Source: Parvibaculum sp045863935
GTDB taxonomy: Bacteria; Pseudomonadota; Alphaproteobacteria; Parvibaculales; Parvibaculaceae
Assembly (NCBI RefSeq): GCF_045863935.1
Contig: NZ_BTVP01000018.1
Coordinates: 1-64,000 of the forward strand
Length of the DNA stretch: 64,000 bases
Direction of reading: 5' to 3'
Within the stretch, counting starts at the first letter, position 1. Every line of letters begins with the position of its first letter. The translations under genes were made by a program, and so were the position numbers. Shown piece by piece: positions 41,252 to 50,337 of this stretch. Under the pieces are notes generated by a model, which was given only the letters and a program-made list of their open reading frames with translations, made no database searches and was not told where the DNA came from.

Positions 41252-41281
41252 AAAAGCCGGTGTCTCGCGACACCGGCTTTT
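41252..41281 (+). terminator. Bidirectional intrinsic terminator
   Basis: AAAAGCCGGTGTC pairs with GACACCGGCTTTT around TCGC, flanked by A and T runs on both sides. It separates the convergent PAS-protein and GMC-oxidoreductase genes. Confidence 0.9.
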
Positions 41282-41300
41282 GTTTTGCTTAGGCGAGAGA

Positions 41301-42947
41301 TCAGGCTGCGTTGCCGACCCGGTCCTCTGCAATGGTCACGTTCTCGGAAGGCAGCGGCGCCTTTCCGAGAATATCGTCCGAAATCTTCTCGGCGATCATG
41401 ATGGTCGGCGCGTTGGTATTGCCACCGACAAGCGTCGGCATGACCGACGCATCGATGACGCGCAGGCCTTGCAACCCATGCACGCGGCACTTCGCATCGA
41501 CCACGGCCATGGGATCCGTGCCCATCTTGGCCGTGCCGACGGGATGATAGATCGTCTCCGCGGTCTCACGGATCCATGCATCGACCTCGTCGTCGCTCTG
41601 CTTGCCCGCACCCGGCCAGAACTCCGGCCCGCGATAAGCGTCCATCGCGCGCTGCGAGATGATGTTGCGCACGATCTTCACGCCCTCGCGCATCACCACG
41701 CGGTCATATTCAGCCGAGAGATAGTTCGGCTGGATGAGCGCGTAGTCGCTCGGGTTTGTCGACTTGAGCGCGATATACCCCCTGCTTTCCGGACGAAGCT
41801 GGCAGACATGGACAGTGAACCCGTGCCGGTCCGACTTCACGCGTGCGTGGTCACGCATCATCGCCGCCACGAAGTGAAGCTGAATGTCCGGGATTTCAAG
41901 CTCGGACCGCGTCTTCAGGAAAGCGCCGGACTCGAGACCGTTCGACGTCGCAAGGCCCGTCTTGAAGAACGTGTACTGCATGCCCGTCATGAGCTGCTTC
42001 AGCGGGTTCGACACCGTGCTGTGCAGCGTGATCGGCTGCGTGCACTCGTAGATCACCGTGCAGTCGAGATGGTCCTGCAGGTTCTGGCCGACGCCCGGCA
42101 GGTCCGCCACGACATCGATACCGAACTTCCTGAGATATTCGCCCTTGCCAATACCCGAGAGGAGCAGCACCTGCGGCGAGTTGACGGCGCCGCCCGAAAG
42201 GATGACTTCCTTGCCGGCCCGCGCCACTTTCGTTTCGCCCTTCTGCGTATATTCGACGCCGACAGCCTTCTTGCCCTCGAAAAGAATGCGCGAGGTAAGC
42301 GCCTCGACCTCGACCGAAAGGTTCGGACGGCTCAGCGCCGGAACGAGGTAGCCCTTGGCCGCGCTGCAGCGCTGACCGTCCTTGATGGTGAGCTGATAGG
42401 GGCCGACGCCTTCCTGCTGCGGTCCGTTGAAGTCTTCCGTATAGGGATGACCGGCCTGCTTGCCCGCTTCCACGAAGGACTCGAAGAGCACGTTCGTCTT
42501 GCGCGAGTTGCTGACGCCAAGCGGTCCCTCGCCGCCATGGAAGGCGCTGTTGCCGTTCTCGTTGCCTTCCGAGCGGCGGAAATAGGGCAGCACGTCCGAG
42601 AAGCCCCAGCCTTCGAGGCCGAGCTGGCGCCACATGTCGTAGTCGCGCGCATGGCCGCGAATGTAGATCATGCCGTTGATCGAGGAGGAGCCGCCGAGCA
42701 CCTTGCCGCGCGGCCAGTAGAGCTTGCGGTTGTTGAGGAAGGGCTGGCCCTCCGTGTCGTAGCACCAGTTGGCGAGGTCCGTGCCGATCAGCTTGCCGAC
42801 GCCGGCCGGCATGTGGATCATGAAGTTCGAGTCCTTCGATCCCGCCTCCAGCAGCAGAACCTTGTTCGACGGATTTTCCGACAAACGGTTGGCCAATACG
42901 CAGCCGGCACTTCCGGCACCGATGATGATGTAGTCGAACTCGCTCAT
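41301..42947 (-). CDS. GMC-family oxidoreductase (alcohol/choline dehydrogenase-like)
   Basis: 548 aa. N-terminal FAD fold FDYIIIGAGSAGCVLANRLSE, GMC signature 1 near GKVLGGSSSINGMIYIRGHARDYDMW, signature 2 GAVNSPQVLLLSGIG, and the catalytic His in TIYHPVGTAKMG with the partner region VGGNTNAPTIMIAE. Similar proteins (AlkJ, BetA) oxidise alcohols and feed electrons to the respiratory chain. The substrate is unknown; medium-chain alcohols would fit the lipid-oriented genome. Confidence 0.92.
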   Translation of the reverse strand: MSEFDYIIIGAGSAGCVLANRLSENPSNKVLLLEAGSKDSNFMIHMPAGVGKLIGTDLANWCYDTEGQPFLNNRKLYWPRGKVLGGSSSINGMIYIRGHARDYDMWRQLGLEGWGFSDVLPYFRRSEGNENGNSAFHGGEGPLGVSNSRKTNVLFESFVEAGKQAGHPYTEDFNGPQQEGVGPYQLTIKDGQRCSAAKGYLVPALSRPNLSVEVEALTSRILFEGKKAVGVEYTQKGETKVARAGKEVILSGGAVNSPQVLLLSGIGKGEYLRKFGIDVVADLPGVGQNLQDHLDCTVIYECTQPITLHSTVSNPLKQLMTGMQYTFFKTGLATSNGLESGAFLKTRSELEIPDIQLHFVAAMMRDHARVKSDRHGFTVHVCQLRPESRGYIALKSTNPSDYALIQPNYLSAEYDRVVMREGVKIVRNIISQRAMDAYRGPEFWPGAGKQSDDEVDAWIRETAETIYHPVGTAKMGTDPMAVVDAKCRVHGLQGLRVIDASVMPTLVGGNTNAPTIMIAEKISDDILGKAPLPSENVTIAEDRVGNAA

Positions 42948-43286
42948 AAGCTTTGTTTCCGGTCTTTGTTTATGACCACCCTGTCCCTGCATGCGCGGAA
43001 AGAACTCTTTCCTGCGCGGCGAGGCGGCGGACGGCGCCCGTTCCTGGCTGACTCAGCCATTTCCTGGCCGATTTTTCCTGATTGGTCGGAATATGGCGCG
43101 ATTGTCGGGAATTGCCGAAGCTGACGCAAGCGTCAATTTTCTGCAGTAAAGGCTGCCGGCTCTCTCCGAAATGGTATCAAAACGGCCCGTGAGGACTGTT
43201 CCGGTAAAAATTCATTAACTGTGACGCGCGTATTCTGGCACCGGAATTCAGCGCCTTCTTGCGCGTCTACTGACAGGCCAGGCTCT
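42948..43286. other. Gap between divergent GMC and PilZ genes
   Basis: 340 bp. Two palindromes are visible: GGCTGACTCAGCC (43046-43058) and TGACGCAAGCGTCA (43122-43135). TTCCTGGCTG, TTCCTGGCCG and TTCCTGATTG repeat nearby. Probably two promoters with operators; -10 elements were not clear. Confidence 0.4.
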
Positions 43287-43886
43287 ATGCAACCCGAACA
43301 CGACGAACGCCGCCGTTATCAGCGCGTCGCCTTTGAGGCGAAGGGCCGCTTCCTGGCACCCGACGGATCGGAACATCCCTGCTCGATTCGCGACATGTCG
43401 CTCGGCGGCATCGCGATCTCGTCCGACGCGCCCATGGAAATTGGCGCGCAGATCATCGTCTATTTCGACGAATTCGGCCGCTTTGAAGGCCCCGTGGTCC
43501 GCTGCTTCGATGGCGGCTTTGCGATCGAAACCGCCATCGCCGGCCCGCGGCGCGAACGCCTGCGTCAGCGCCTCGAGGCCCTCGCCCGCGGCGAAAAGAT
43601 CGATATCTCGGCCCGTCGTGCCTTCGCCCGTTACGCGCCCGGCGAGGCGGGTCTCGAGGAGAGCTCGGTCCTCACCCTCGCGGACGGCCAGTCCATGCCC
43701 TGCCGCATCATCGACATGTCGCTCGGCGGCGCTCAGGTCGCGGTCGAAAACCGGCCACCGATCGGCACCGGCGTCTCGATCGGCCGCATGACGGGCCGCG
43801 TGGTGCGCCACACCGAGGAAGGTGTCGGCATCCAGTTCACCGATATACCCGAGCGCGCGACCGCTCTTTCCCGGCCCTTCGGCTGA
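43287..43886 (+). CDS. Tandem PilZ-domain protein (c-di-GMP effector candidate)
   Basis: 199 aa with two PilZ domains. Domain 1 has the RxxxR motif at Arg9-Arg13 (RRYQR) and DMSLGG at 36-41; domain 2 has RAFAR at 111-115 and DMSLGG at 143-148. Both keep the residues needed to bind cyclic di-GMP. No other domain is present, so it acts by binding a partner. A LapG-like protease, itself often part of c-di-GMP control, lies 1.1 kb downstream. Confidence 0.88.
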   Translation: MQPEHDERRRYQRVAFEAKGRFLAPDGSEHPCSIRDMSLGGIAISSDAPMEIGAQIIVYFDEFGRFEGPVVRCFDGGFAIETAIAGPRRERLRQRLEALARGEKIDISARRAFARYAPGEAGLEESSVLTLADGQSMPCRIIDMSLGGAQVAVENRPPIGTGVSIGRMTGRVVRHTEEGVGIQFTDIPERATALSRPFG

Positions 43887-43977
43887 TATTTACGGCCGGG
43901 CCCTGTTGCCCGGCTCCCCCATCTCTCTAGACTTCCCCCTGACGCCGCGCAGACGGCGGAGATTAAAGGGGGCCGAT

Positions 43978-44679
43978 TTGTCCGGAGAGCATCTCACCAC
44001 CACCATCGAAAATGGCATCGCCATCCTCACCATGGATGACGGACGAGCCAATGCGCTTGGCCACGCCATGATCGGCGCGCTGCATGCCGCCCTCGACCGC
44101 GCCGAGAAGGAAGCAAAGGCTGTCCTCATCCTCGGCCGCGAAAACCGCTTCTGTGCCGGTTTCGACCTGGATGTCATGGGCTCCGGCCCGGAAAACGTAC
44201 GGAAACTGGTGACCGCGGGCGCCGAACTGCTCATGCGCCTCTATGAATACCCGTTGCCCGTGGTGATGGCCTGCACGGGCCACGCGCTGGCGGCAGGCGG
44301 CCTGTTGCTCCTCTCCGCGGACGCGCGGATCGGCGCCGAGGGTTCCTTCAAGATCGGCCTTCCCGAAGTCGCCATCGGCATGACCATGCCCGTCTTCGGC
44401 ATCGAGCTCGCCCGCGACCGCCTCGCCCGCAACCGCTTCACGGAGGCCGTCACCCAGGCCCGGATCTACGGCCCTGCCGAGGCCGTCGCGGTCGGCTACC
44501 TCGATGCGGCGGTGCCTGCGGGCTCGTTGCTGGAAACCGCAAAGGCGCGAGCGGGAGAACTCGCCGCCCTGCAGCAGCCGGCCTTCGCAAACACCAAGCA
44601 CAAGGAGCGCAAGGCGACGATCGGCCTCATTCGCAGCACCATGAAGGCGGATTCAGGAACCTTCGACGGTGCGCAATAG
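43978..44679 (+). CDS. Crotonase-fold protein (enoyl-CoA hydratase/isomerase family)
   Basis: 233 aa, slightly short for the family. RENRFCAGFDLDVM is the oxyanion-hole loop and HALAAGGLLLLSADARIGAEGSFKIGLPEVAIGMTMP the core. At the first catalytic Glu position of hydratases there is Leu (GGLLLL), but the second (LPE) is kept, suggesting an isomerase- or other crotonase-type reaction. The start is TTG 43978 after AAGGGGG. Stands alone. Confidence 0.85.
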   Translation: MSGEHLTTTIENGIAILTMDDGRANALGHAMIGALHAALDRAEKEAKAVLILGRENRFCAGFDLDVMGSGPENVRKLVTAGAELLMRLYEYPLPVVMACTGHALAAGGLLLLSADARIGAEGSFKIGLPEVAIGMTMPVFGIELARDRLARNRFTEAVTQARIYGPAEAVAVGYLDAAVPAGSLLETAKARAGELAALQQPAFANTKHKERKATIGLIRSTMKADSGTFDGAQ

Positions 44680-44983
44680 CGCCGGTAATAGCCTGGAAAA
44701 AAAATTTCAACCGGCCCTAGGGGATCGGATTGACGCCGCGCCGCTTTCGGCAAGACAGCAGAGACGATCATCCGCGTCCCATGGCAGGTGCCGGAAAAGC
44801 CCTGAAAATATTGGGTTTTTGTCTCTGTATCCAATCGGGACAATTTTAGGCGCATTCAGCTCGTTCAAATTTTAGGAAAACCCGTTTCAAGTTTGCGGCT
44901 TGTTTGCGTCAAATTACTGTCCCGGATTTAAACGGCCACAAATTCCTGACTGCCATTCTCCCACTCAAGGTTTCGGCAGTTGG
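44680..44983. other. Gap before the LapG-like gene
   Basis: About 300 bp with AT-rich patches (A8 at 44696, TTTTGTCTC, CAATTTTAGG). No convincing coding frame, hairpin terminator or palindrome recognised; it presumably holds the promoter of the following gene. Confidence 0.35.
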
Positions 44984-45784
44984 ATGGGTATCATGTTGTG
45001 GCGTGCGAAAATCACGATAGCGGCGAGCGCCTTGGCGCTTCTGGCGGGTTGTCAGTCCCCCGGCTATGTCGGCAGCATCACCTCCGCACATTTTGAGCGC
45101 ACATCCGAGGCGCAGATCGTCACCGCGAGCATGCCGACCTATCAGCAGGTCGCAGCACCTTTCGGCTATGTCGGCTTCTGTGTCCGCAACCCGGATGAAT
45201 GCGGGGGCGGTACGGACGCGCCGCAGGCCGCCGCGATGACGCCGGAGAAGTGGACGGAGCTCAACAAAGTCAACGACTACGTCAACAGCGCCATCCCGCA
45301 GGTCAGTGACGCGGCGCTCTATGACCGGGACGAGTGGTGGTCCTATCCCGACGCGCGGGGCGGCGACTGCGAAGACCTCGCCATGATGAAGCGCAAGCTC
45401 CTGATCGAGCGCGGCTGGGCGCCCGAAAACCTTCTCATCTCCGTGGTGCGCGAATGGAATGGCGACGGCCACGCCGTCCTGCTCGTGACGACCGACCGCG
45501 GCGAATTCGTGCTCGACAACAAGAACTGGGAGATCGTCGCCTGGACCGACGCCCCCTATCAGTGGATCAAGCGTCAGTCGCGCGAGCGGCCCTTCATCTG
45601 GGTCAATCTCGACCACAGAACAATGCGCACCGCACATATCGAAGTTCCGCCTCTCGGTGAACAGGCGCCGTTCCTCGCCATTCTCCGCAAGACGGAAAAG
45701 CCCACCCTCCGTCCGGGCGTTTCAGACGGTCAGACCGCGAGCCGCAGCGCATCGAAGGAGAAACCCACGGCCGCGATCAACTGA
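44984..45784 (+). CDS. LapG-like transglutaminase-fold cysteine peptidase (BTLCP)
   Basis: 266 aa. A signal peptide ends in LLAGC (Cys23), a lipobox, so the protein may be lipid-anchored. The catalytic triad is Cys129 (GGDCEDLAMMKR), His163 (GDGHAVLLV) and Asp178 (VLDNKNWEIVAW), preceded by LNKVNDYVNSAI. This matches bacterial transglutaminase-like cysteine proteinases such as LapG, which cleave surface adhesins under c-di-GMP control. No lapD or large adhesin gene is beside it. ATG 44984 or 44993. Confidence 0.88.
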   Translation: MGIMLWRAKITIAASALALLAGCQSPGYVGSITSAHFERTSEAQIVTASMPTYQQVAAPFGYVGFCVRNPDECGGGTDAPQAAAMTPEKWTELNKVNDYVNSAIPQVSDAALYDRDEWWSYPDARGGDCEDLAMMKRKLLIERGWAPENLLISVVREWNGDGHAVLLVTTDRGEFVLDNKNWEIVAWTDAPYQWIKRQSRERPFIWVNLDHRTMRTAHIEVPPLGEQAPFLAILRKTEKPTLRPGVSDGQTASRSASKEKPTAAIN

Positions 45785-45831
45785 CCTACCGACCGGATCC
45801 CCGCCCCCCATTGGATCCGGTCCTGTCGAGG

Positions 45832-45873
45832 CCGGTCCTGTTGCTCCCCCCGCAGCAGGACCGGTTCTTTTTT
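45832..45873 (+). terminator. Intrinsic terminator
   Basis: CCGGTCCTGTTGC pairs with GCAGCAGGACCGG (one mismatch), followed by TTCTTTTTT. Ends the LapG-like transcript just before the convergent crotonase gene. Confidence 0.88.
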
Positions 45874-45882
45874 CTGCGAGCC

Positions 45883-46656
45883 TTATTTTCCCGCCCATTT
45901 GGGCTTGCGCTTTTCGGCGAAGGCGCGCGGCCCCTCGATCAGGTCCTCGCTCTTGAAGAGCGCGGCAACCGCCGGATATTTTCCTTCGATCGCCTGTCGC
46001 AGGTTCGCTTCGTCGAGACCTTTGTAGACCGACTCCTTGGAGGCGCGGATCGACATGGGCGAGCATTCCATGATGAGGCCGGCCCAGCGCTTTGCCGCGG
46101 CGAGAAGCTCGCCTGCCGGGACAACCTCGTTCACGAAGCCAAGCTCCTTGCCTTCCTTCGCCGGAACCTGACGTCCGGTAAGGATCATGCCCATGGCCTG
46201 CTTGGTGCCGATCTGGCGTGGCAAGCGGTGAAGGCCGCCGGCAAGCGCCGCGAGGCCGACCTTCGGCTCCGGCAGCGCAAAGACCGCATTTTCGGATGCG
46301 ATGATGAGGTCGCAGGCAAGCGCGATCTCGAAACCGCCGCCCATCGCGACGCCGTTGACGGCGGCGATGACCGGCTTGTTGAGGTCGTAGCGCGCGGTCA
46401 ACCCCGCAAAGCCCGACGCCGGAACCTCGAGTTTGCCGCCTTCGGCCTGAAAGCGCAGGTCGTTGCCGGCGCTGAAGGCGCGCTCGCCCTCGCCCGTGAT
46501 AATCGCAACCCAGAGGTCCGGATCGGCGGCGAAATCGTCGAATATCTTCTCAAGTTCGAAATTGGCCGGCGGATGCAGCGCGTTCATGCGCTCCGGCCGG
46601 TTTATGGTGACGACAAGAAGGTGCCCGTCGCGTTCGGCCTTGCAGAATTCAGTCAT
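45883..46656 (-). CDS. Enoyl-CoA hydratase (CaiD-like)
   Basis: 257 aa. ERAFSAGNDLRFQAEGG is the oxyanion-hole loop, and both catalytic Glu positions are present (GGGFEIALACDL and ALPEPKVGLAALAGGLHRLPR). The C-terminal helix region AFAEKRKPKWAGK is usual. Hydrates 2-enoyl-CoA; resemblance to crotonobetainyl-CoA hydratase is noticeable in LAALAGG, but the substrate is not settled. ATG 46656 has GGGGA 8 nt upstream. Confidence 0.88.
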   Translation of the reverse strand: MTEFCKAERDGHLLVVTINRPERMNALHPPANFELEKIFDDFAADPDLWVAIITGEGERAFSAGNDLRFQAEGGKLEVPASGFAGLTARYDLNKPVIAAVNGVAMGGGFEIALACDLIIASENAVFALPEPKVGLAALAGGLHRLPRQIGTKQAMGMILTGRQVPAKEGKELGFVNEVVPAGELLAAAKRWAGLIMECSPMSIRASKESVYKGLDEANLRQAIEGKYPAVAALFKSEDLIEGPRAFAEKRKPKWAGK

Positions 46657-46751
46657 CGGCATTCCCCGTTAATCCGCGTTAACTTTCGCGTGTTTTGTCG
46701 ATCTGGCCGAGACTTTGCCCGCTCGTCCGGGCCTCCGCAAGCGCATGTCTG

Positions 46752-46781
46752 TTGACGTTGCGGTAACCAAAACCATCTAAA
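46752..46781 (+). promoter_or_regulatory. Promoter upstream of the GYF_2-like gene
   Basis: TTGACG (46752-46757) and TCTAAA (46776-46781) are separated by 18 bp in the gap between divergent genes. Confidence 0.45.
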
Positions 46782-46824
46782 AATGTAACGAACGATGTAC
46801 CGAATCCCGCTTCGGCGGCCCCTC

Positions 46825-47586
46825 ATGTCGAACGTAGAACCCATGGCGCAAGTAAACGAAGCATCGGCCCATACCCAGGCGGACAGCATCCCTTCGCATC
46901 GCTGGGTGCTGAAATATGGCGACAAGGTTTACGGGCCTTACAGCTACGAGGCCATGAAGGGATATGTTGCCGAAGGGCGCGTCGCCGAGCACAGCATGAT
47001 CGCCCCTGAGGGAACCCCCGCAGGCGCCGGCATGTGGCAGCACGCAGTCGACATTCCTGCCTTCGCCGTTCTTTTCCGCGCGCCAGCCGAGGTCGAAGAA
47101 CAACCCGTCGAACCTGCTGCGGAAGAACCGCGAACCGAGGAAATCGAATCCTCCGCCGAACTCGCGGCAACGGAAGTCTACGAAGCGGAAGAAACCGTTG
47201 CCGCCGCCGAGCCGGTCCGCAAACCAGAGCCGGCTCCCGAAGCCGCGGACGAGCGCTCTGCCTATGGCCCGGGCAAGGGTCAGGTCGACCGGCGCCGCCA
47301 GCCCGACACAGCCAACTTCATCATCGTTCTCGACATCAAGGCACGCTTCGCCGGGCCGCTGGAACAGGCGATCATGTCGCTCGGACCGGCCTACAAACTC
47401 GCTGCCAATGTCTGGTGCGTGAACACCGATGCAACGGCGGCCGGTCTTCTCAACGAACTCAGCCAGCATATCGGGCGCACGGACACCATGTTCATCGCCG
47501 ACACGACCCGCGATCGCACGGCATGGAGTTCCATGGGCCCCGAAGTTGACGCAAAAATTCGCCGCGTCTGGCGCCGGACTTACTGA
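46825..47586 (+). CDS. GYF_2-like N-domain protein with unknown C-domain
   Basis: 253 aa. Residues ~25-75 resemble the GYF_2 (DUF4339) domain: WVLKYGDKVYGPYSYEAMKGYVAEGRVAEHSMIAPEG. Then comes a ~70-residue acidic Glu/Ala/Pro linker, and a ~90-residue C-terminal alpha/beta domain (NFIIVLDIKARFAGPLEQAIMSLG...VWCVNTDATAAGLLNELSQHI...IRRVWRR) that I cannot place; its pattern recalls small ferredoxin-like folds. No signal peptide. Starts at 46825 or 46795. Confidence 0.7.
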   Translation: MSNVEPMAQVNEASAHTQADSIPSHRWVLKYGDKVYGPYSYEAMKGYVAEGRVAEHSMIAPEGTPAGAGMWQHAVDIPAFAVLFRAPAEVEEQPVEPAAEEPRTEEIESSAELAATEVYEAEETVAAAEPVRKPEPAPEAADERSAYGPGKGQVDRRRQPDTANFIIVLDIKARFAGPLEQAIMSLGPAYKLAANVWCVNTDATAAGLLNELSQHIGRTDTMFIADTTRDRTAWSSMGPEVDAKIRRVWRRTY

Positions 47587-47673
47587 CGCAACCGGACCTG
47601 CCTGCGCGATAAAATAACCGCGCAAGGTGGCGATCCAGGTCATGTGCTGTTAGTCTTCCCTTGCTGATGATTT

Positions 47674-47713
47674 GAGGGCCTTCAGGCTTATTTCCTGAAG
47701 GCCCTCATTTTTT
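47674..47713 (+). terminator. Intrinsic terminator
   Basis: GAGGGCCTTCAGG and CCTGAAGGCCCTC form a perfect 13-bp stem with a 7-nt loop, followed by ATTTTTT. Lies 87 nt after the GYF_2-like gene. Confidence 0.92.
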
Positions 47714-47800
47714 ATCGGCCAATGTTTATCGAGTGAAGTTTGATCGAGACGCGCGGCCGCCTGCCTGCAGGCAATTGCCGCCGCGCAGAAAGGCAAGGCA

Positions 47801-48232
47801 ATGGCAGCAGCACAGAACGGCGACCGCGTGAAGGTTCACTACACCGGCAAGCTGAACGACGGCACCGTCTTCGACACGAGCCGTGAAGGAGACCCGATCG
47901 AATTCGCCATCGGCAGCCAGATGGTGATTGCCGGATTCGAAAACGCGGTCCTCGGCATGGAACCTGGCGACAGCAAGAGCTTCACGGTGGCATCCGCCGA
48001 AGCTTATGGCGAACACGATCCGCGCTTCGTGCAGGACGTTCCCCGCAGCGAACTTCCGCCGGAACTCGAACCGCAGCCGGGCATGCGTCTGTCCGCGACC
48101 GGAAGCGACGGCCGCGAAATCGGACTCGTCATAACGGAAGTGAACGACAGCGCGGTGCGCCTCGACGCGAACCACCCGCTGGCGGGCGAAGACCTGACAT
48201 TCGAGATTCAGCTGGTCGAAATCGCCGCCTGA
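47801..48232 (+). CDS. FKBP-type peptidyl-prolyl isomerase (SlyD-like)
   Basis: 143 aa. FKBP fold with an IF (insert-in-flap) domain: VKVHYTGKLNDGTVFDTSREGDPIEFAIGSQMVIAGFENAVLGMEPGDSKSF, then AYGEHDPRFVQDVPRSELP, and NHPLAGEDLTFEIQLVEI. The His-rich SlyD tail is absent. Assists folding by proline isomerisation in the cytoplasm. Stop lies 4 nt from the convergent gene. Confidence 0.92.
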   Translation: MAAAQNGDRVKVHYTGKLNDGTVFDTSREGDPIEFAIGSQMVIAGFENAVLGMEPGDSKSFTVASAEAYGEHDPRFVQDVPRSELPPELEPQPGMRLSATGSDGREIGLVITEVNDSAVRLDANHPLAGEDLTFEIQLVEIAA

Positions 48233-48236
48233 GACC

Positions 48237-49412
48237 TCACGGCCGCGCGAGCGGCAGGCGGTATTGTTCCACCGTCTCCGCCGCAAGCGGCAATGCATCG
48301 GGTCCGAAGTCCGACACCCCTTCTTCTCCGCCGCCGGGGCGGGGCAACGGGATGGGTGCGCCGGGCGCTAGCTGCGGCACAGTTTCCGCTTCCGCCGCCG
48401 GAACGAGAGACGTTTCCCCTGCCTCGCGTTCGGCCGCGGCTTCCGGTTCCCGCGCGTTTTCGTGAACATCCGGCTCCGCGTCGGCCCCTGCAAGCTCGCG
48501 CATGATTGCGTCCGCCCGCCGCCAGCGCAGGATGAGCGGTGAGCCGAGCGCACTCACGTCTGCACAGCGCGCGGCGCCCGTCTCCCCGCGATCGCAAAGC
48601 ACGGTCGCCCGGATGAGTTCGAGCTGGAACTGCGAGCGCCGCAGGAACTCCGAAAAGAGCCCGCCCTTCTTTGCCCGTTCGACGACGCGGAGATAGGATT
48701 CGCAATCCGTCTGCTGACGCTCCTGCAATTCGGCAAGCCGCCGCGCGGCGATGGAGCCCTCCTCCGGCGCCGCTTCGCAGATCCGCCACATGAGTTCCGC
48801 CGTCGCATGATCGTAAAGCAGGATGAGCGCGCGCTGACGCTCCGGCAGTCCCGCGTAAAGCCGCGCCGTGTCACGAGGCGACCAGCCGCGAAACCCGTCG
48901 ATGAAAGCGAGAATGTCGACAGGCTCCTCCGGCGCGACCTTGTAGCGCGGACTTGCCTCTTCCGTGACGGTCGGGCGCACGCCGCGCTTCAGGAAGGAAT
49001 ATTCGCTCGCCCGTCCGAGATCGGGTTCGCCTTCAGCCGTCGCCGGAATGAAAAGAAGCTGCAGACCGAGCGGACGCTCCTCGATATGGAAGAAGGCGTC
49101 GCGCTGCCCGCCTCTCGCGCTGAGCGCACCTTGCGCGGTTCCCGACTGGGCATCCTCGCGCTCCCCGTTGAGCGTGTAGACAGCGCCGCCCTGCAAACTC
49201 AGGCTGCCGACCACCCGCCGCTCGATCTGCGACAGCGTAAGCGACATGCCGGCCGCGTCGCCGATGCCGTCATACCCGCCACTGAAGGTCGCCGCGCGAA
49301 GCGAATGCGGAAAGACGATAGTGGCCATGCCAAGCAAAAGCAGCGCGGACAAAGCCCGCACTGCTTCCATCATGTCGAATGCCGCATATCGCGCAGCCAG
49401 CCCCCGCATCAT
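48237..49412 (-). CDS. Secreted protein of unknown function
   Basis: 391 aa. A signal peptide (VRALSALLLLGMATIVFPHSLRA) is followed by a beta-rich part with SGGYDGIGDAAGMSLTLSQIERRVVGSLSLQGG, a helical middle (FIDGFRGWSPRDTARLYAGLPERQRALILLYDHATAELMWRICEAAP) and a Glu/Ala/Pro-rich tail. No family recognised. Starts at 49412 (GGAGAAAG upstream) or the Met-Met at 49373. Envelope location is inferred from the signal peptide. Confidence 0.7.
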   Translation of the reverse strand: MMRGLAARYAAFDMMEAVRALSALLLLGMATIVFPHSLRAATFSGGYDGIGDAAGMSLTLSQIERRVVGSLSLQGGAVYTLNGEREDAQSGTAQGALSARGGQRDAFFHIEERPLGLQLLFIPATAEGEPDLGRASEYSFLKRGVRPTVTEEASPRYKVAPEEPVDILAFIDGFRGWSPRDTARLYAGLPERQRALILLYDHATAELMWRICEAAPEEGSIAARRLAELQERQQTDCESYLRVVERAKKGGLFSEFLRRSQFQLELIRATVLCDRGETGAARCADVSALGSPLILRWRRADAIMRELAGADAEPDVHENAREPEAAAEREAGETSLVPAAEAETVPQLAPGAPIPLPRPGGGEEGVSDFGPDALPLAAETVEQYRLPLARP

Positions 49413-49448
49413 CCGTCTTGCTTTCTCCGGCCCCGGAGAGGCGGCGGA

Positions 49449-50273
49449 TTACCTGCCTTTGAAGTCAGGCTGCCGCTTCTCCACATAGGCCATCATGCCC
49501 TCTTTTATGTCTTCCGTCCGCATCAGCGGCAGAAGCTGCAGATAGACATGATGCACATGCTCGGGGAAAGGCTCGTTAAGCCCCATGCGCATCATGCGTT
49601 TTGCCGCGCGAACGGCAAGCGGCGCATTGGCCGCGATCTCTGCCGCGAGCGCGCGGGCGCGCGGCATCAGTTCCTCATCGGCGACAACTTCGGATGCGAG
49701 CCCCCAGGCAACGCTTTCGTCGGCGGAGAGCGTGCGGCCGGTAAAGATCAGTTCCGCCGCTTTCGACCAGCCGATAAGCCTTGGCAGATACCACGTGCCG
49801 CCCGATTCGGGCAGCAGGCCGCGCTTGCAGAAGGCGGCCGCAAGCTTGGCCGACTTGCCCATGATGCGGATATCGCAGCCGAGCGCCGTGTCCATGCCGT
49901 AACCGGCAGCGCCGCCGTTCACGGCGCAGATGATCGGCGTCTCCATTTCCTGGAGCACCGTCGGCGGCGTGTTCTTGAGGTCGATGCTGGTCGATGTGAC
50001 GCCGCCGCTCGAGCCGATCGAGAGCCCGGCTCCTTGCGTCTGGGCACGAAGATCGAGACCCGCGCAGAAGGCGCGCCCCGCACCCGTCAGGATCACGCAG
50101 CGCACCTCCGGGTCGGCATCCGCTTCCTGCAACCGCTTGGTGAGCTGGTTCAGCATCGGACCGGAAATCGTGTTCATGCGATCGGGCGCATTGAGCGTGA
50201 TCGTCGCGATACGATCGGCGACTTCGTAGAGAACTTCCTGTGCATCCTGCTGCACGGCCTTGGCCTGGCTCAT
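49449..50273 (-). CDS. Enoyl-CoA hydratase/isomerase (PaaG-like group)
   Basis: 274 aa. GAGRAFCAGLDLRAQT is the oxyanion loop; AAGYGMDTALGCDIRIMGKSAKLAAAFCKRGLLPESGGTWYLPRLIG is the core. The first catalytic Glu position has Asp (GMDTA) and the second is not Glu, as in the isomerase-type subgroup. Ends in KRQPDFKGR. Upstream neighbours on the same strand are unrelated. Confidence 0.87.
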   Translation of the reverse strand: MSQAKAVQQDAQEVLYEVADRIATITLNAPDRMNTISGPMLNQLTKRLQEADADPEVRCVILTGAGRAFCAGLDLRAQTQGAGLSIGSSGGVTSTSIDLKNTPPTVLQEMETPIICAVNGGAAGYGMDTALGCDIRIMGKSAKLAAAFCKRGLLPESGGTWYLPRLIGWSKAAELIFTGRTLSADESVAWGLASEVVADEELMPRARALAAEIAANAPLAVRAAKRMMRMGLNEPFPEHVHHVYLQLLPLMRTEDIKEGMMAYVEKRQPDFKGR

Positions 50274-50337
50274 TTGATCCTCCCTGGCGGAACGGCGTTT
50301 TGTGTTTATGCGGTTGGCCGGACTTTAGCCGATAAAA

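Noticed and set aside
41252..41281. Mobile-element end (inverted repeat)
   Set aside because: It is a compact 13-bp stem with A and T flanks between convergent genes, i.e. a bidirectional terminator.
41280..43124. 600-codon open frame opposite the GMC oxidoreductase
   Set aside because: Same shadow effect; the GMC motifs on the minus strand are unambiguous.
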